Counted from the first letter of the stretch, positions 35,630 through 45,004 are shown. The stretch: DNA of 64,000 bases from Anaerospora hongkongensis (GCF_004339805.1 NZ_SLUI01000002.1:186001-250000); one strand, 5' to 3'. A program made the numbers and translations. Notes: generated from the sequence alone by a model not told the origin.

Positions 35630-37168
35630 ATGATGAATGAATGTCATCCCGATGCTGCCTTATTAGCAGAAATTCAAGAACTGCGCCGGGAACTCGCGGA
35701 AGCCAACAGTATTATAAGTGCGATAAAACATGGAGAAGTCGATGCACTCCTGATCTCAAATGAATCGAGTGACCAAGTTTATGTTTTAAAAGGTGCAGAC
35801 CATATTTACCGGGTTTTAGTAGAAGAAATGCAAGAAGGGTGCGCTACGATATCCTCTAACGGCGTGATCTTATTCTGCAACAAAAACTTTGCTGATATCG
35901 TGAAGCTTCCTCTTGACCGAGTCATTGGATCATCCATACATAACTTTATCAAGCAACCATACTCGGACGAGTTCACCACATTTTTATTAGCCCGCAAAGG
36001 CAGTTTGCGAGCAGAATACCATCTCAAGACAGGTGATGACTTCAGCACTCCGGTTATCATGTCAGCAATCAGCCTTACTTTGGACGGAGATACGTTCACC
36101 TGCCTGGTCGTTACCGATTTAACCGTACAAAGACACAGCGAACGTTTTGTTCAGATGATCTTCAGTCAGGCAAAGGAACCGATTATTGTCTGTGATAGAA
36201 TCGGCAAGATTACCCAGGCCAATCCGGCTGCATTAGCCATGCTCAGTGGTCAGCTGGTAGGAAGCCATTTTGATACGGCAATTCCCTTATTCTATTCATC
36301 AGATGACACCCCATTCAAGCTTAGCGACGCAATACATTCTGATCATACGTATGGAATAGAAGTGCAATATGTGCCAACTGACGACAAACCATTAACGCTG
36401 CTTATTAACGCCGGTAAATTCAATTCTGAAACTGATGCATTTGGCGGCTGTGTAGTGATGTTAACCGATATTACGGACAAATGCCTGCTCGCTGAAGAAT
36501 TGGCACGGTTGGACCGGCTAAATGTCATCGGTGAAATGGCTGCCGGTATCGGGCATGAAGTCCGAAACCCGCTTACTACCGTACGGGGCTATTTGCAGCT
36601 TTTTACCCGCAAGGCCAAATATGCCGACGACCACGAGCAATTTGCAATCATGATTGAAGAACTCGACAGAGCGAATTTGATTATTACCGAATTCTTGTCA
36701 CTGGCCAAAAACAAATCCGTTGAGTTAAAGCCGGGAAATCTGAATGACACCATCCAGGCCCTGTTTCCCATGCTGCAGGCAGATGCCTTTCGCCTGGGAC
36801 ACGAGATTCAAATTGCCGCCGGTTCTATTCCTGTCTTATGTTATGACAGCAAAGAAATACGCCAGTTGATCCTCAATATCGTGCGGAACGGTCTGGAAGC
36901 CATGACAACCAGTGGTGTTTTAACGATTAGAACCTATACGGAGCATGAAAAAATCATTTTAGCAATTGAAGATACCGGACCTGGAATCTCCGAGGGCATT
37001 ATCAATAAATTAGGAACTCCTTTCCTGACTACAAAAGAAGCGGGAACAGGATTAGGTCTTTCCATTTGCTATCGAATCGCAGAACGTCATGGCGCCAGAA
37101 TCGAAGTGAAAACATCTGCAAAAGGCACTACATTTTTCATTAAATTTGCTGCCTGCAAATCAGAATAA
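35630..37168 (+). CDS. Soluble PAS-domain histidine kinase of the kai operon
   Basis: 512 residues without membrane helices. An N-terminal coiled coil (LLAEIQELRRELAEAN) is followed by a short HGEVDALLI segment and two PAS domains (about 60-160 and 170-285). The HisKA domain has the phospho-acceptor His near residue 309 (GIGHEVRNPLTTVRGYLQLF), and the HATPase domain has NIVRNGLEAM, DTGPGI and GTGLGLS. The start at 35630 follows GAGG by 6 bp. It is the last gene of the kaiC-kaiB-kaiB operon and is the likely output kinase, but it lacks the KaiB-like domain of SasA. No response regulator is adjacent. Confidence 0.9.
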   Translation: MMNECHPDAALLAEIQELRRELAEANSIISAIKHGEVDALLISNESSDQVYVLKGADHIYRVLVEEMQEGCATISSNGVILFCNKNFADIVKLPLDRVIGSSIHNFIKQPYSDEFTTFLLARKGSLRAEYHLKTGDDFSTPVIMSAISLTLDGDTFTCLVVTDLTVQRHSERFVQMIFSQAKEPIIVCDRIGKITQANPAALAMLSGQLVGSHFDTAIPLFYSSDDTPFKLSDAIHSDHTYGIEVQYVPTDDKPLTLLINAGKFNSETDAFGGCVVMLTDITDKCLLAEELARLDRLNVIGEMAAGIGHEVRNPLTTVRGYLQLFTRKAKYADDHEQFAIMIEELDRANLIITEFLSLAKNKSVELKPGNLNDTIQALFPMLQADAFRLGHEIQIAAGSIPVLCYDSKEIRQLILNIVRNGLEAMTTSGVLTIRTYTEHEKIILAIEDTGPGISEGIINKLGTPFLTTKEAGTGLGLSICYRIAERHGARIEVKTSAKGTTFFIKFAACKSE

Positions 37169-37216
37169 AAATAAACAGGATATTCCCTGCCTTGACAGGG
37201 GTATCCTGTTTTATTT
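37169..37216. terminator. Bidirectional terminator after the kai operon
   Basis: AAATAAACAGGATA pairs with TATCCTGTTTTATTT with an inner CCCTG/CAGGG stem. It also ends the convergent lplT gene. Confidence 0.8.
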
Positions 37217-37223
37217 ATGCAGA

Positions 37224-38387
37224 TTATTTCGTAACTTTTGTATAAAAGAATAAATAAGTAACCAGCAGCAGCATCGCCGTACCCGTAACACCAATTGATG
37301 CAGAAACTGTAACAGAGTTTTGCGTGGCAAGCGTATACAGCCCCACACCCACACACATAAAGCTATTTTCAACAAAATTTTGCACAGCAATGGTCTTGCC
37401 TTCACCGATCGACTGCTGTCCGACACGCTGCAATACAGCATTCATCGGCACGATATAGATACCGCCTAATACACCAATCAACAGGAGAAAAGTAACAACG
37501 AGCATCAGGCTTTTGATATAGAGAAAGGTAAATATGCATAAAGCCATTGCATAACCAAACCAGACCGCCCGGTGAACCTGCTGAATGGTGATCAGCCGGG
37601 GAGCAATTGCCGCTCCAAGGGCAATCCCCACTCCGGTGACAGCAATAATGAGACTAATTGAACTGCCGCTGGTAATTCCGAGAGTAAGCGGAACCCAGGC
37701 AAAGACAATCATGCGCAAGACAGCGGACGCCAGCCAGAATGATCCGCTGCCAATCAGGGAGAAGTGGCTCTGCCTGTTGCGCAGCAGCATTACGCAGTCA
37801 CTGCTAAACTCACTGATCGCCGCTTGATAGCGAATGCTGCGGTTGCCTGGATTGCTGGGAATAAGGGTGTTTACTGATACGGATGCTGCGTACAGCAGCA
37901 AACAAGTGGCCAATGCAAGTGGGATCGAAATATCGGATAAGATTCCTCCTGCAACCGATCCCGTTAATATCGCCAGGATCGTGCAGCCTTCCAAGGCGGA
38001 ATTGGCACTGAGCAGCTCTTTTTCATTGCTGGTAAGATAGGGCAGTATGCCATACTTTGCCGGGCTGTAGATTACGGCCCCAATGCCAACTACAGCATAG
38101 CTTAGCGCAGGATTACCATGAAAGAGTATCAGTAACGCACCTGCCGCTTTGACTAAATTGCCGGCAACCAATACCTCTGCTTTAGGATTCCGGTCAGCGA
38201 AGCGTCCTACCCAGGGAGATAACAGGATATAGGAGGCTAAAAATGTGGTTTGCACAAAAGGCAGATAATAGGCAGGATAGCCATCCCGTTTAATTACCGC
38301 TAAAACAATAAACAATATCATATTGTCTACAAAAGCGGACAAAAACTGAGCTGTTAGCAACGCTTGCAAAGGTGATAGTTTAGGCAT
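37224..38387 (-). CDS. lplT: Lysophospholipid transporter (LplT-like MFS)
   Basis: 387 residues with about 12 membrane helices; FVDNMILFIVLAVI and the loop GRFADRNPKAEVLVAGNLVK are typical of LplT. It flips lysophosphatidylethanolamine across the inner membrane for re-acylation by Aas. The start at 38387 was chosen because GAGGGGG lies 7 bp upstream and earlier in-frame codons lie within aas. It overlaps the aas stop by 8 bp, so the pair is translationally coupled, as in many diderm bacteria. Confidence 0.88.
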   Translation of the reverse strand: MPKLSPLQALLTAQFLSAFVDNMILFIVLAVIKRDGYPAYYLPFVQTTFLASYILLSPWVGRFADRNPKAEVLVAGNLVKAAGALLILFHGNPALSYAVVGIGAVIYSPAKYGILPYLTSNEKELLSANSALEGCTILAILTGSVAGGILSDISIPLALATCLLLYAASVSVNTLIPSNPGNRSIRYQAAISEFSSDCVMLLRNRQSHFSLIGSGSFWLASAVLRMIVFAWVPLTLGITSGSSISLIIAVTGVGIALGAAIAPRLITIQQVHRAVWFGYAMALCIFTFLYIKSLMLVVTFLLLIGVLGGIYIVPMNAVLQRVGQQSIGEGKTIAVQNFVENSFMCVGVGLYTLATQNSVTVSASIGVTGTAMLLLVTYLFFYTKVTK

Positions 38388-40518
38388 GGGTTTCCCCCTC
38401 TTTGCTTCTGTCAGCCTTGAGTGCCACGTAATCGGTTTTTCCGCTTCCCAATACGGGTAACTTATCCACAATGATAATCTCTGCAGGCATAGCCAGCATA
38501 CTCTGCCCGGTTTGGCTGATAAATTCCCGCAGCTGCTGCTTCGTGGCTTGGGGATATTCGGTATAGAGAATGATCTTTTCTCCCTTTCTGGAATCAGGCC
38601 GATTAACGGCAGCATTACGATTAGTGCCAAAACAGCTTTCTGCCACTTTTTCCACGGCATCTAAACTAATCATTTCCCCTGATAGCTTGGCAAATCGTTT
38701 CAGCCGGGAACGAATACTGATAAAGCCTGACTCGTCAATACTAATAACATCACCGCAATCATACCACTCGGAAGCCGGTACAAACCCTCTCCCTGTTAAT
38801 AAATACCCTGCCATTACGTTAGGGCCTTTTACAAACAGATTGCCTCCTTCGCTTATGCCGGGTACCTTCTCGATGCGCCACTCAATAGCCGGGAGAAATT
38901 TGCCTACGGTACCCGCTTTGGCAAACAGCGGCGTGTTAAGACTTACTACCGGCGCGGTCTCAGTTGTGCCGTACCCTTCTAAAATCCGCAAGCCAAATTT
39001 CTCCTGCCACAATTTACGTACTTCCTCATTTAGCTTTTCTCCCCCAGCCAGCACATAACGCATGCTGTAAAAATCATAATGATGGGCATATTTCGCATAT
39101 CCTTGCAAAAAAGTAGGTGTTCCTAATAGCAACGTTATATTTCGATCATACGCAATTTCAGGAATCACTTTATAATGCAAAGGCGTGGGATATAAAAATA
39201 CTTCCACACCATTTAGTGCAGGCAGCAGCGTCCCTGCCGTCAGGCCGAAGGAGTGAAACATGGGAAGAGCATTCAGCATTTTATCGCGCGAGGTAAAATC
39301 AATCACACTGGCGATTTGATTGATATTTGCAAGAATGCTGCGATGCTTAAGCAGTACCCCTTTTGGCTTGCTCTCACTGCCGCTGGTAAACAAGATCAGT
39401 TCCCCGTCACGCACTGCTTTTCGCCGCAGCAGGTAGTTACACACGGCCCTAAGCTTATCATACCAGCCAATTTGCTGTTTACAGTCTTCTAAATATATCA
39501 GTTTGAACTGCGACGACAACCTTGATTCCAATTCCGCTAATTGACCTTTCGCAATAAAGGCTCGTGAGGTTAAAATAGCTTTTATGCCGGCAGTTTTCAC
39601 ACAATCTTCATTGTTTTCTGCTCCGGCACTGAAGTTGAGAACTGCCGGTGTTTTTCCAAGGTAAAAAAGTGAAAAGAGCGTGACCAGGTGTCCAATTGAG
39701 TTAGGCAGCAGGACACCAACAGGGCTGTTATCCACAAACTGTGGTTTTAACGTTGCACCTAACGCAAAACTATTGATGATTACCTGTCGATAATTGATTG
39801 TCCCACCACTATCTTCCGCTATCTGTTTCCCCATGCCGTGAATTTGACCGGCGTTTAGCAGCTTATCAAAGAGATTCTCATAGTTGTCTTCTTGCTGCCT
39901 GGCTTCAAACATCGTGAGCTGCAGCAAAGTCAGGATACGGTCACTAATCTCCCTTTTCTGAAGCCGAAAGCTTTTGTCCGGAGCAGCGGTAAGCCGTTCT
40001 CTTGCAGCAACGTAAATGATTACCTGCGGCAGCCACTGTCTTTTAATCTGCTTTTGCCGCGATAGCATAGAACGCTCTAGTCCCCGAAAAACCACCGGTT
40101 GAATCAATGCCCCTGTTTTGATAGCAATGAAACCTAAACCACTGTAAATCTTCATCAAACTGCCTGTCGTTGTAATCCGGCCTTCAGGGAACAGAACTAC
40201 CGGCTGACCGGTCTTAATGACTCCCGCGATTTTCTTGAGAGAGTAGGGATTAAGCGGGTCAACAGCAATATGGTTAACCCACTTAAGAAAAAAAGAGAAC
40301 TTTGCCGCAATCGTTGTATTGACTACAAAGCAGACTTCCCTTGGTAGATAAGCATATAGAAAAATTGCATCTAGAAAGGAAACATGATTCGGCATAATAA
40401 TGCTTGGGCCGCTAAACTCAAATCGGGCTTCACCAATAACCTTTGTTTTAAACAGGAATTGCAATAGTACCCGAATAATTGTTCTCACTTGTCTCCTCCA
40501 TTCCGCTTTTTCTAGCAT
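38380..40518 (-). CDS. aas: Bifunctional acyl-ACP synthetase / lysophospholipid acyltransferase
   Basis: 712 residues. The N-terminal PlsC-type acyltransferase has the NHVSFLD motif (Asn-His-x4-Asp) at about 38-44 and FPEGRITTTG. The C-terminal AMP-forming domain has LFTSGSESKPKGVLLKH (phosphate loop) and GYGTTETAPVVSLN. Aas re-acylates 2-acyl-lyso-PE, which forms when outer-membrane lipoproteins are acylated. It is upstream of and overlaps lplT. The combination supports an outer membrane in this organism (inference). Confidence 0.92.
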   Translation of the reverse strand: MLEKAEWRRQVRTIIRVLLQFLFKTKVIGEARFEFSGPSIIMPNHVSFLDAIFLYAYLPREVCFVVNTTIAAKFSFFLKWVNHIAVDPLNPYSLKKIAGVIKTGQPVVLFPEGRITTTGSLMKIYSGLGFIAIKTGALIQPVVFRGLERSMLSRQKQIKRQWLPQVIIYVAARERLTAAPDKSFRLQKREISDRILTLLQLTMFEARQQEDNYENLFDKLLNAGQIHGMGKQIAEDSGGTINYRQVIINSFALGATLKPQFVDNSPVGVLLPNSIGHLVTLFSLFYLGKTPAVLNFSAGAENNEDCVKTAGIKAILTSRAFIAKGQLAELESRLSSQFKLIYLEDCKQQIGWYDKLRAVCNYLLRRKAVRDGELILFTSGSESKPKGVLLKHRSILANINQIASVIDFTSRDKMLNALPMFHSFGLTAGTLLPALNGVEVFLYPTPLHYKVIPEIAYDRNITLLLGTPTFLQGYAKYAHHYDFYSMRYVLAGGEKLNEEVRKLWQEKFGLRILEGYGTTETAPVVSLNTPLFAKAGTVGKFLPAIEWRIEKVPGISEGGNLFVKGPNVMAGYLLTGRGFVPASEWYDCGDVISIDESGFISIRSRLKRFAKLSGEMISLDAVEKVAESCFGTNRNAAVNRPDSRKGEKIILYTEYPQATKQQLREFISQTGQSMLAMPAEIIIVDKLPVLGSGKTDYVALKADRSKEGETHA

Positions 40519-40587
40519 ATTATCTTAGCTGCTCACTCAGGCTAAGATTGAACTTAGGTGTGACCAGTACAACAACGACGTCCTTAC

Positions 40588-40617
40588 AAAAAAAGCACTC
40601 CTCAGAGTGCCCTTTTT
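40588..40617 (-). terminator. Terminator of the nitroreductase gene
   Basis: GCACTC pairs with GAGTGC around CTCA, and seven T follow on the minus strand. Confidence 0.7.
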
Positions 40618-40628
40618 GCTACTGTCTA

Positions 40629-41201
40629 TCAGTCAATATACCGCACCTTATCTTCTATCCCCTTGCGGAAAGGTGCCTTGCCAAGCCGTTCAGGATACCC
40701 GACGCAGATGATCCCAACGGGATCTTTATCTTCACTGATGCCAAAAATCTGTCTCGCATCCGCTTTTTCATATAAAGAAAACCACAGTGTCCCTAAGTCC
40801 ATTGAATGGGCAGCAAGTGACATATTCTGAATTGCAGCACTGCACGCTTCTAAATACCCCGGACTTGGTACGTCAAGGAACTGTTCCGCTCCGTTTCGGG
40901 CAGGATCGCCAACTACCACAATCAAAGTAGGCGCTTGCAATAAAAATTCAATATTAAATGCCGGTATCCACTGCCACCCGCTTCTTGCCGCCAGCTTTTC
41001 TTTTGTAATCTCTGAGGTTTCTTTTAAACGGGCGTTATATTGGGGATTATTTACGACGATAAATTCCCATGGCTGCTTATTGGCCGGAGAGGGCGCATAA
41101 AATGCCGCTTCCAGCATTTGCTTAATTTTTTCCGCTTCAACCGGCTGCTTCTTAAAACTGCGGCAGCTTCTTCTGCCCAGGATTGCTTCAATGCACTTCA
41201 T
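40629..41201 (-). CDS. Nitroreductase-family FMN protein
   Basis: 190 residues. The N-terminus MKCIEAILGRRSCRSFKKQPVEAEKIKQMLEAAFYAPSPANKQPWEFIVV is the classic FMN-binding nitroreductase signature, and the C-terminus ends GIICVGYPERLGKAPFRKGIEDKVRYI. Start 41201 was chosen because GGAGG lies 8 bp upstream. It reduces nitro compounds or quinones with NAD(P)H; the natural substrate is unknown. It stands alone, ahead of a terminator. Confidence 0.9.
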   Translation of the reverse strand: MKCIEAILGRRSCRSFKKQPVEAEKIKQMLEAAFYAPSPANKQPWEFIVVNNPQYNARLKETSEITKEKLAARSGWQWIPAFNIEFLLQAPTLIVVVGDPARNGAEQFLDVPSPGYLEACSAAIQNMSLAAHSMDLGTLWFSLYEKADARQIFGISEDKDPVGIICVGYPERLGKAPFRKGIEDKVRYID

Positions 41202-41258
41202 GTCTCCATCCTCCAATTGTTTAGTAAGTATTTTCTTCATTATAGTAAAGAATCCAGC

Positions 41259-42002
41259 CTAAACATAAATCATTTTCTTGGTCATCCCGCCGTCGATCAC
41301 CATGTTTTCCCCATTAATAAAGTCGTTTTTTTCATCGCTCAGAAACAGACACATTGCCGCAATATCCTCCGGTTTACCTACACGCTTGGAGGGATGCTGC
41401 TGATGATCGCTGGCAGTCAGCTGCTCATAGTAGTTATTTTCTATCCAGCCGGGGCTGATGGCGTTAACAGTTACATTCTCAGTACTGAGGGATATGGCCA
41501 GCGCATGAGTCAAGGCAACAATACCACCTTTAGAGGCTGCATAGGCTTCTGTATTTGCTTCGGACATTAAATAGCGGGTAGACGCAATATTAATAATTCT
41601 CCCGTAGCCGGTTCCTTTGGTAAAACGGGCGAATTGCTGCGCTGCAACAAAGGCAGCCCGCAGATTAAGATTGATGACTTCATCCCATTCGGCAATTGAC
41701 AGTTCATACAGTGATTTGAAGTTACCCTTACCGGCATTATTAATGAGAATATCAATACGCTGATATTTGGCCATCACGGTTTGAAATAATTGTTGAATTT
41801 CCTCAACATTGCACAAGTCAATTTGATAAAAAAATGCCTTATAGCCCTGAGCCAGATACTCGTCCTGTAGTTGCCGGCCTTTGGCTTCATCAATATCAGC
41901 AAGAACTACCGCAGCTCCCTGCTGTAAGTATGCCCAGCCAATTGCCCTGCCAATTCCATTAGCGCCGCCTGTTACCAAAACAACTTTATCATGATAGTTC
42001 AC
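41259..42002 (-). CDS. Short-chain dehydrogenase/reductase
   Basis: 247 residues. The cofactor motif TGGANGIGRAIG and NNAGKG are present, and the active site is Ser (IASTRYLMSEANTEAYAASKGG) with Tyr-x3-Lys. It ends SDEKNDFINGENMVIDGGMTKKM, typical of classical SDRs such as glucose 1-dehydrogenase or 3-oxoacyl-ACP reductase. The start is GTG at 42002 behind GAAGGTGA; longer readings have no ribosome site. The substrate cannot be told. Confidence 0.9.
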   Translation of the reverse strand: MNYHDKVVLVTGGANGIGRAIGWAYLQQGAAVVLADIDEAKGRQLQDEYLAQGYKAFFYQIDLCNVEEIQQLFQTVMAKYQRIDILINNAGKGNFKSLYELSIAEWDEVINLNLRAAFVAAQQFARFTKGTGYGRIINIASTRYLMSEANTEAYAASKGGIVALTHALAISLSTENVTVNAISPGWIENNYYEQLTASDHQQHPSKRVGKPEDIAAMCLFLSDEKNDFINGENMVIDGGMTKKMIYV

Positions 42003-42133
42003 TGCCTTCTTCACCTTCCATATTTTTGTGCAGCATAATATAAGTATCGAAAATTCGACCAACAAGGAGTTTTGCTGTTTTGCGATAAATTAACAACAGA
42101 TAAGTATTTCTGGTATGGCTGGAGGCATATACG

Positions 42134-43519
42134 TTGAAAAATCATTTTTTATGGACTGATACTATATGCGGTAGTGAGATGGCCGCCTTGATGGATAAGA
42201 TTGACTGGACGTTGACTGAAATGGGACCGGTCATCGATTGGCCGGAGGACTTACGCACTGCTCTGACAATCTGTCTTGGGTCCAAGTTCCCCATGGCTAT
42301 CTGGTGGGGCAAAAATTACACCATGTTTTATAATGATGCGTACCGCCCAATGCTGGGACTGTCCAAACATCCTTATTATCTGGGAAAGTCGGGAAAAGAC
42401 TGCTGGTCAGAAATATGGCACATCTTAAGCCCTATGTTCGAAAGTGTTTTTCTAATGAAACAAGCAACGTGGTCAGAAGACCTGCTGCTGGAAATGGACC
42501 GAAACCACTATATAGAAGAGACGTACTTCACTTTCTCCTACAGCCCGCTGTATAACAATCTGAAAGAAGTCTATGGAATTTTCAATGTGTGTACAGAAAC
42601 AACCAGCCAAGTGATTGGCGCACGCCGGCTGAAAATAGCAAGAGCGATGAATCAAGAAAGCAAAACTGTTCAGGCTGCAGCAGCGCAAGTCCTGCAGGTA
42701 ATAACCGAGAACCCCCTCGACATTCCCTTCGCAATATTGTACTTAGTTGATGACACTTCTGCCAGTATGACTCTCGCCGGTACCACCGGCTTTAACAACA
42801 CCGCCAAATGCCCGGCAGCAATTGATCTGCTTTCACCAGTTGGCCCCTTGGCTATACTGGCGGCCTCGGTTTTCCACACGGGAAAAGCCAAAATTGCCGC
42901 TAATATGGAAGAATTATTTACAACCATTCCGTCCGGCCCTTGGCAGCAGCCGCCTGCTTCCTGTATCGTCCTGCCCATTAAGCATCAGGGACGTAACCGG
43001 ATTTCTGCCATTTTAATTGCCGGAATCAGCTCCCATCAAATTTATGATGAAAATTACCGGAGCTTCTTCGAGTTATTCTGCGCTCACACGAGCACACTGT
43101 TCACAACTGCCCGGGTCTACGAGAAGGAGCATCAGTGCGCTGAATCGGAACAAAAGTTTGCCAAAGTCTTTCACAGCAACCTTTGTATGATGGCGATAAT
43201 CACTGCCAAAACAGGGGCATTTGTTGATATAAATGACCGCTTCCTGGCTATTTTAGGCTTTAGCCGGGAACAAGTACCCTATTTAACCATTGGCAATTCC
43301 GGTATTGTCACTTCTCCGCCGGTCGACAGTCTGCTGGGCGCGTTCGCCAACAGTGATATGCTAACAAACTGCGAAGTTGAGTTGAGAAACGTTGCCAATC
43401 ATTGCTACACTCTCAGTCTCTCCGGCAGTTTGGTCACGCTTAATAACACAAAATGCATTTTGTTAATGGCTTTGGATATAACGGAAAAAAAATGTATCTT
43501 AATGAAATTACCAAACTAG
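42134..43519 (+). CDS. PAS-GAF-PAS sensor part of a histidine kinase, out of frame with its kinase domain
   Basis: 461 residues from TTG at 42134 (GGAGG 8 bp upstream). The N-terminal PAS domain is of the type MGPVIDWPEDLRTALTICLGSKFPMAIWWG. A GAF domain (about 175-335) and a second PAS (about 340-455) follow. It ends abruptly just after ILLMALDITEKK, exactly where HisKA should start, because the frame changes at a run of eight A (43484-43491). The kinase continues in the -1 frame without a gap. It is either a broken gene, a sequencing slip or programmed frameshifting. Confidence 0.75.
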   Translation: MKNHFLWTDTICGSEMAALMDKIDWTLTEMGPVIDWPEDLRTALTICLGSKFPMAIWWGKNYTMFYNDAYRPMLGLSKHPYYLGKSGKDCWSEIWHILSPMFESVFLMKQATWSEDLLLEMDRNHYIEETYFTFSYSPLYNNLKEVYGIFNVCTETTSQVIGARRLKIARAMNQESKTVQAAAAQVLQVITENPLDIPFAILYLVDDTSASMTLAGTTGFNNTAKCPAAIDLLSPVGPLAILAASVFHTGKAKIAANMEELFTTIPSGPWQQPPASCIVLPIKHQGRNRISAILIAGISSHQIYDENYRSFFELFCAHTSTLFTTARVYEKEHQCAESEQKFAKVFHSNLCMMAIITAKTGAFVDINDRFLAILGFSREQVPYLTIGNSGIVTSPPVDSLLGAFANSDMLTNCEVELRNVANHCYTLSLSGSLVTLNNTKCILLMALDITEKKCILMKLPN

Positions 43520-44184
43520 ACCGGCTGAATATGGTCGGCCAGATGGCTGCCGGCATTAGTCACGAAATCAGAAATCCGCTGACTACAGTTAAGGGTTATT
43601 TACAACATTTGATAAGAAAACCGCCCCTGACCCCCTATAATGAACAATTCGCACTCATGATCTCCGAACTCGACCGGGCCAGCGGCATCATTACGGAATT
43701 CCTTTCACTTGCCAAGAACCGCTTCGTTCAACAGGAGAGCTGTTCGCTCAGTGAGCTTATCACCGAACTGCTGCCACTGATTGAAGCGACTGCCATGCTC
43801 GAAAGCAAAGTCGTTTTTCCCGTTCTGGAGTCGACTGCCGCGATTTTTGCCGATCCCAAGGAAATCCGGCAGTTGATTTTAAATATCGCCAAAAACGGCT
43901 TAGAAGCCATGGAGCCAGGAGGTATACTAACCGTTAAAACCTATGAGCAAAACAATCACGTTGTATTGGCAATCGCCGACAATGGCTGCGGAATTTCTGA
44001 AGAAATGCTGACAAAGCTAGGTACGCCTTTTATGACTACCAAGACTACCGGAACCGGTCTGGGACTGCCGATATGCTACAGCATAGCGGACAGGCATAAT
44101 GCCAAGATCAGGGTAGTATCCGACTCAGGCGGAACAGAATTTCAATTTCACTTTATGCCAGTTCATCCATTAACGACGCTATAG
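43453..44184 (+). CDS. Histidine kinase core (HisKA-HATPase), -1 frame continuation
   Basis: The kinase region begins with MYLNEITKLDRLNMVGQMAAGISHEIRNPLTTVKGYLQHL at 43492, with the phospho-acceptor His at codon 24 from there. It has NIAKNGLEAM, DNGCGI and GTGLGLP, all catalytic boxes intact. The longest reading starts at 43453, but no ribosome site is seen and the first 13 codons overlap the sensor part out of frame. Joining the two by a -1 shift at A8 gives one kinase of about 680 residues. It overlaps the convergent korB gene by 32 bp. It is close to the two other kinases in the window. Confidence 0.75.
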   Translation: MHFVNGFGYNGKKMYLNEITKLDRLNMVGQMAAGISHEIRNPLTTVKGYLQHLIRKPPLTPYNEQFALMISELDRASGIITEFLSLAKNRFVQQESCSLSELITELLPLIEATAMLESKVVFPVLESTAAIFADPKEIRQLILNIAKNGLEAMEPGGILTVKTYEQNNHVVLAIADNGCGISEEMLTKLGTPFMTTKTTGTGLGLPICYSIADRHNAKIRVVSDSGGTEFQFHFMPVHPLTTL

Positions 44185-45004
44185 AAACCGCATTGAGAGG
44201 CTGCTCAGCCAGCGGCTTGCCAGCCAATTGTGGTAAAGATGCTTCCAAGGTCATGCGCTCCGTACGGTATATTACCCCGATCGGTATTTTTTCTCCCCAT
44301 TGCCCCGCAACGGCGGCAGCCTGCGCATAATCGGCAGCATCATAATCCGGCTCCTCCAGCCGATAAACACGTTCCTGGTACCATTTGTACGTATTAACAT
44401 GATTAAAGGAAACGCAGGGCTGCAGAATATCCAGCACGGCAAAGCCCTTATGCTGTACTGCCTGCACCATATAATCAGCCAGCCTAGGATCTGCGGCAGT
44501 TGAGCGTCCAACCCAGGTTGCTCCCGCCTGCAGGGCCATTTGCACAATATTGATTGGCTGTTCTACACTGCCCAGCGGCGCAGGGGTAAATTTTGTAATT
44601 GCGCCAATATCACTGGTTGGAGAAGCCTGGCCTTTCGTCAAACCATAGATCTGGTTATTGTGAATGATATAGGTAATATCCAGATTGCGCCGGGCCGTAT
44701 GAATGAAATGTCCGATGCCCAGCCCCATACCGTCACCATCTCCACCTTCGGCAATAACCGTAAGCTGATGATTAGCGAGCTTAACGCCTGTAGCAACAGG
44801 CAGGCTTCTCCCATGCAGCGTCTCAATCCGGTAAGTATTAACATATTGACTGATTTTGCTGGAGCAGCCAATACCGGTTACCAGCGCAAGCTGGTCCGGC
44901 TCAACACCCAATTGGGAGATTGCCTTTTTTAAAGCATTCAATATGCCATAATTGCCACACCCCATGCACCAGGTAGGAACATACCGCAATTTTAAATCTT
45001 CCAT
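44153..45004 (-). CDS. korB: 2-oxoacid:ferredoxin oxidoreductase, beta subunit
   Basis: 283 residues. RYVPTWCMGCGNYGIL gives the start of a TPP-binding beta subunit, GIGCSSKISQYVNTYRIETLHGR follows, and the TPP-Mg motif is GDGDGMGLGIGHFIHTARRNLDIT with NNQIYGLTKGQASPTS. With KorA it oxidises 2-oxoglutarate, pyruvate or branched-chain 2-oxoacids, passing electrons to ferredoxin. No ferredoxin-type subunit (KorD) is adjacent. Its ATG overlaps the korA stop (TAATG). Its end overlaps a convergent kinase gene. Confidence 0.9.
   Translation of the reverse strand: MEDLKLRYVPTWCMGCGNYGILNALKKAISQLGVEPDQLALVTGIGCSSKISQYVNTYRIETLHGRSLPVATGVKLANHQLTVIAEGGDGDGMGLGIGHFIHTARRNLDITYIIHNNQIYGLTKGQASPTSDIGAITKFTPAPLGSVEQPINIVQMALQAGATWVGRSTAADPRLADYMVQAVQHKGFAVLDILQPCVSFNHVNTYKWYQERVYRLEEPDYDAADYAQAAAVAGQWGEKIPIGVIYRTERMTLEASLPQLAGKPLAEQPLNAVSIASLMDELA

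Noticed and set aside
38388-38660. Longer N-terminus for the LplT-like protein
   Set aside because: It would overlap aas by some 280 bp and has no family similarity; a strong ribosome site supports the start at 38387.
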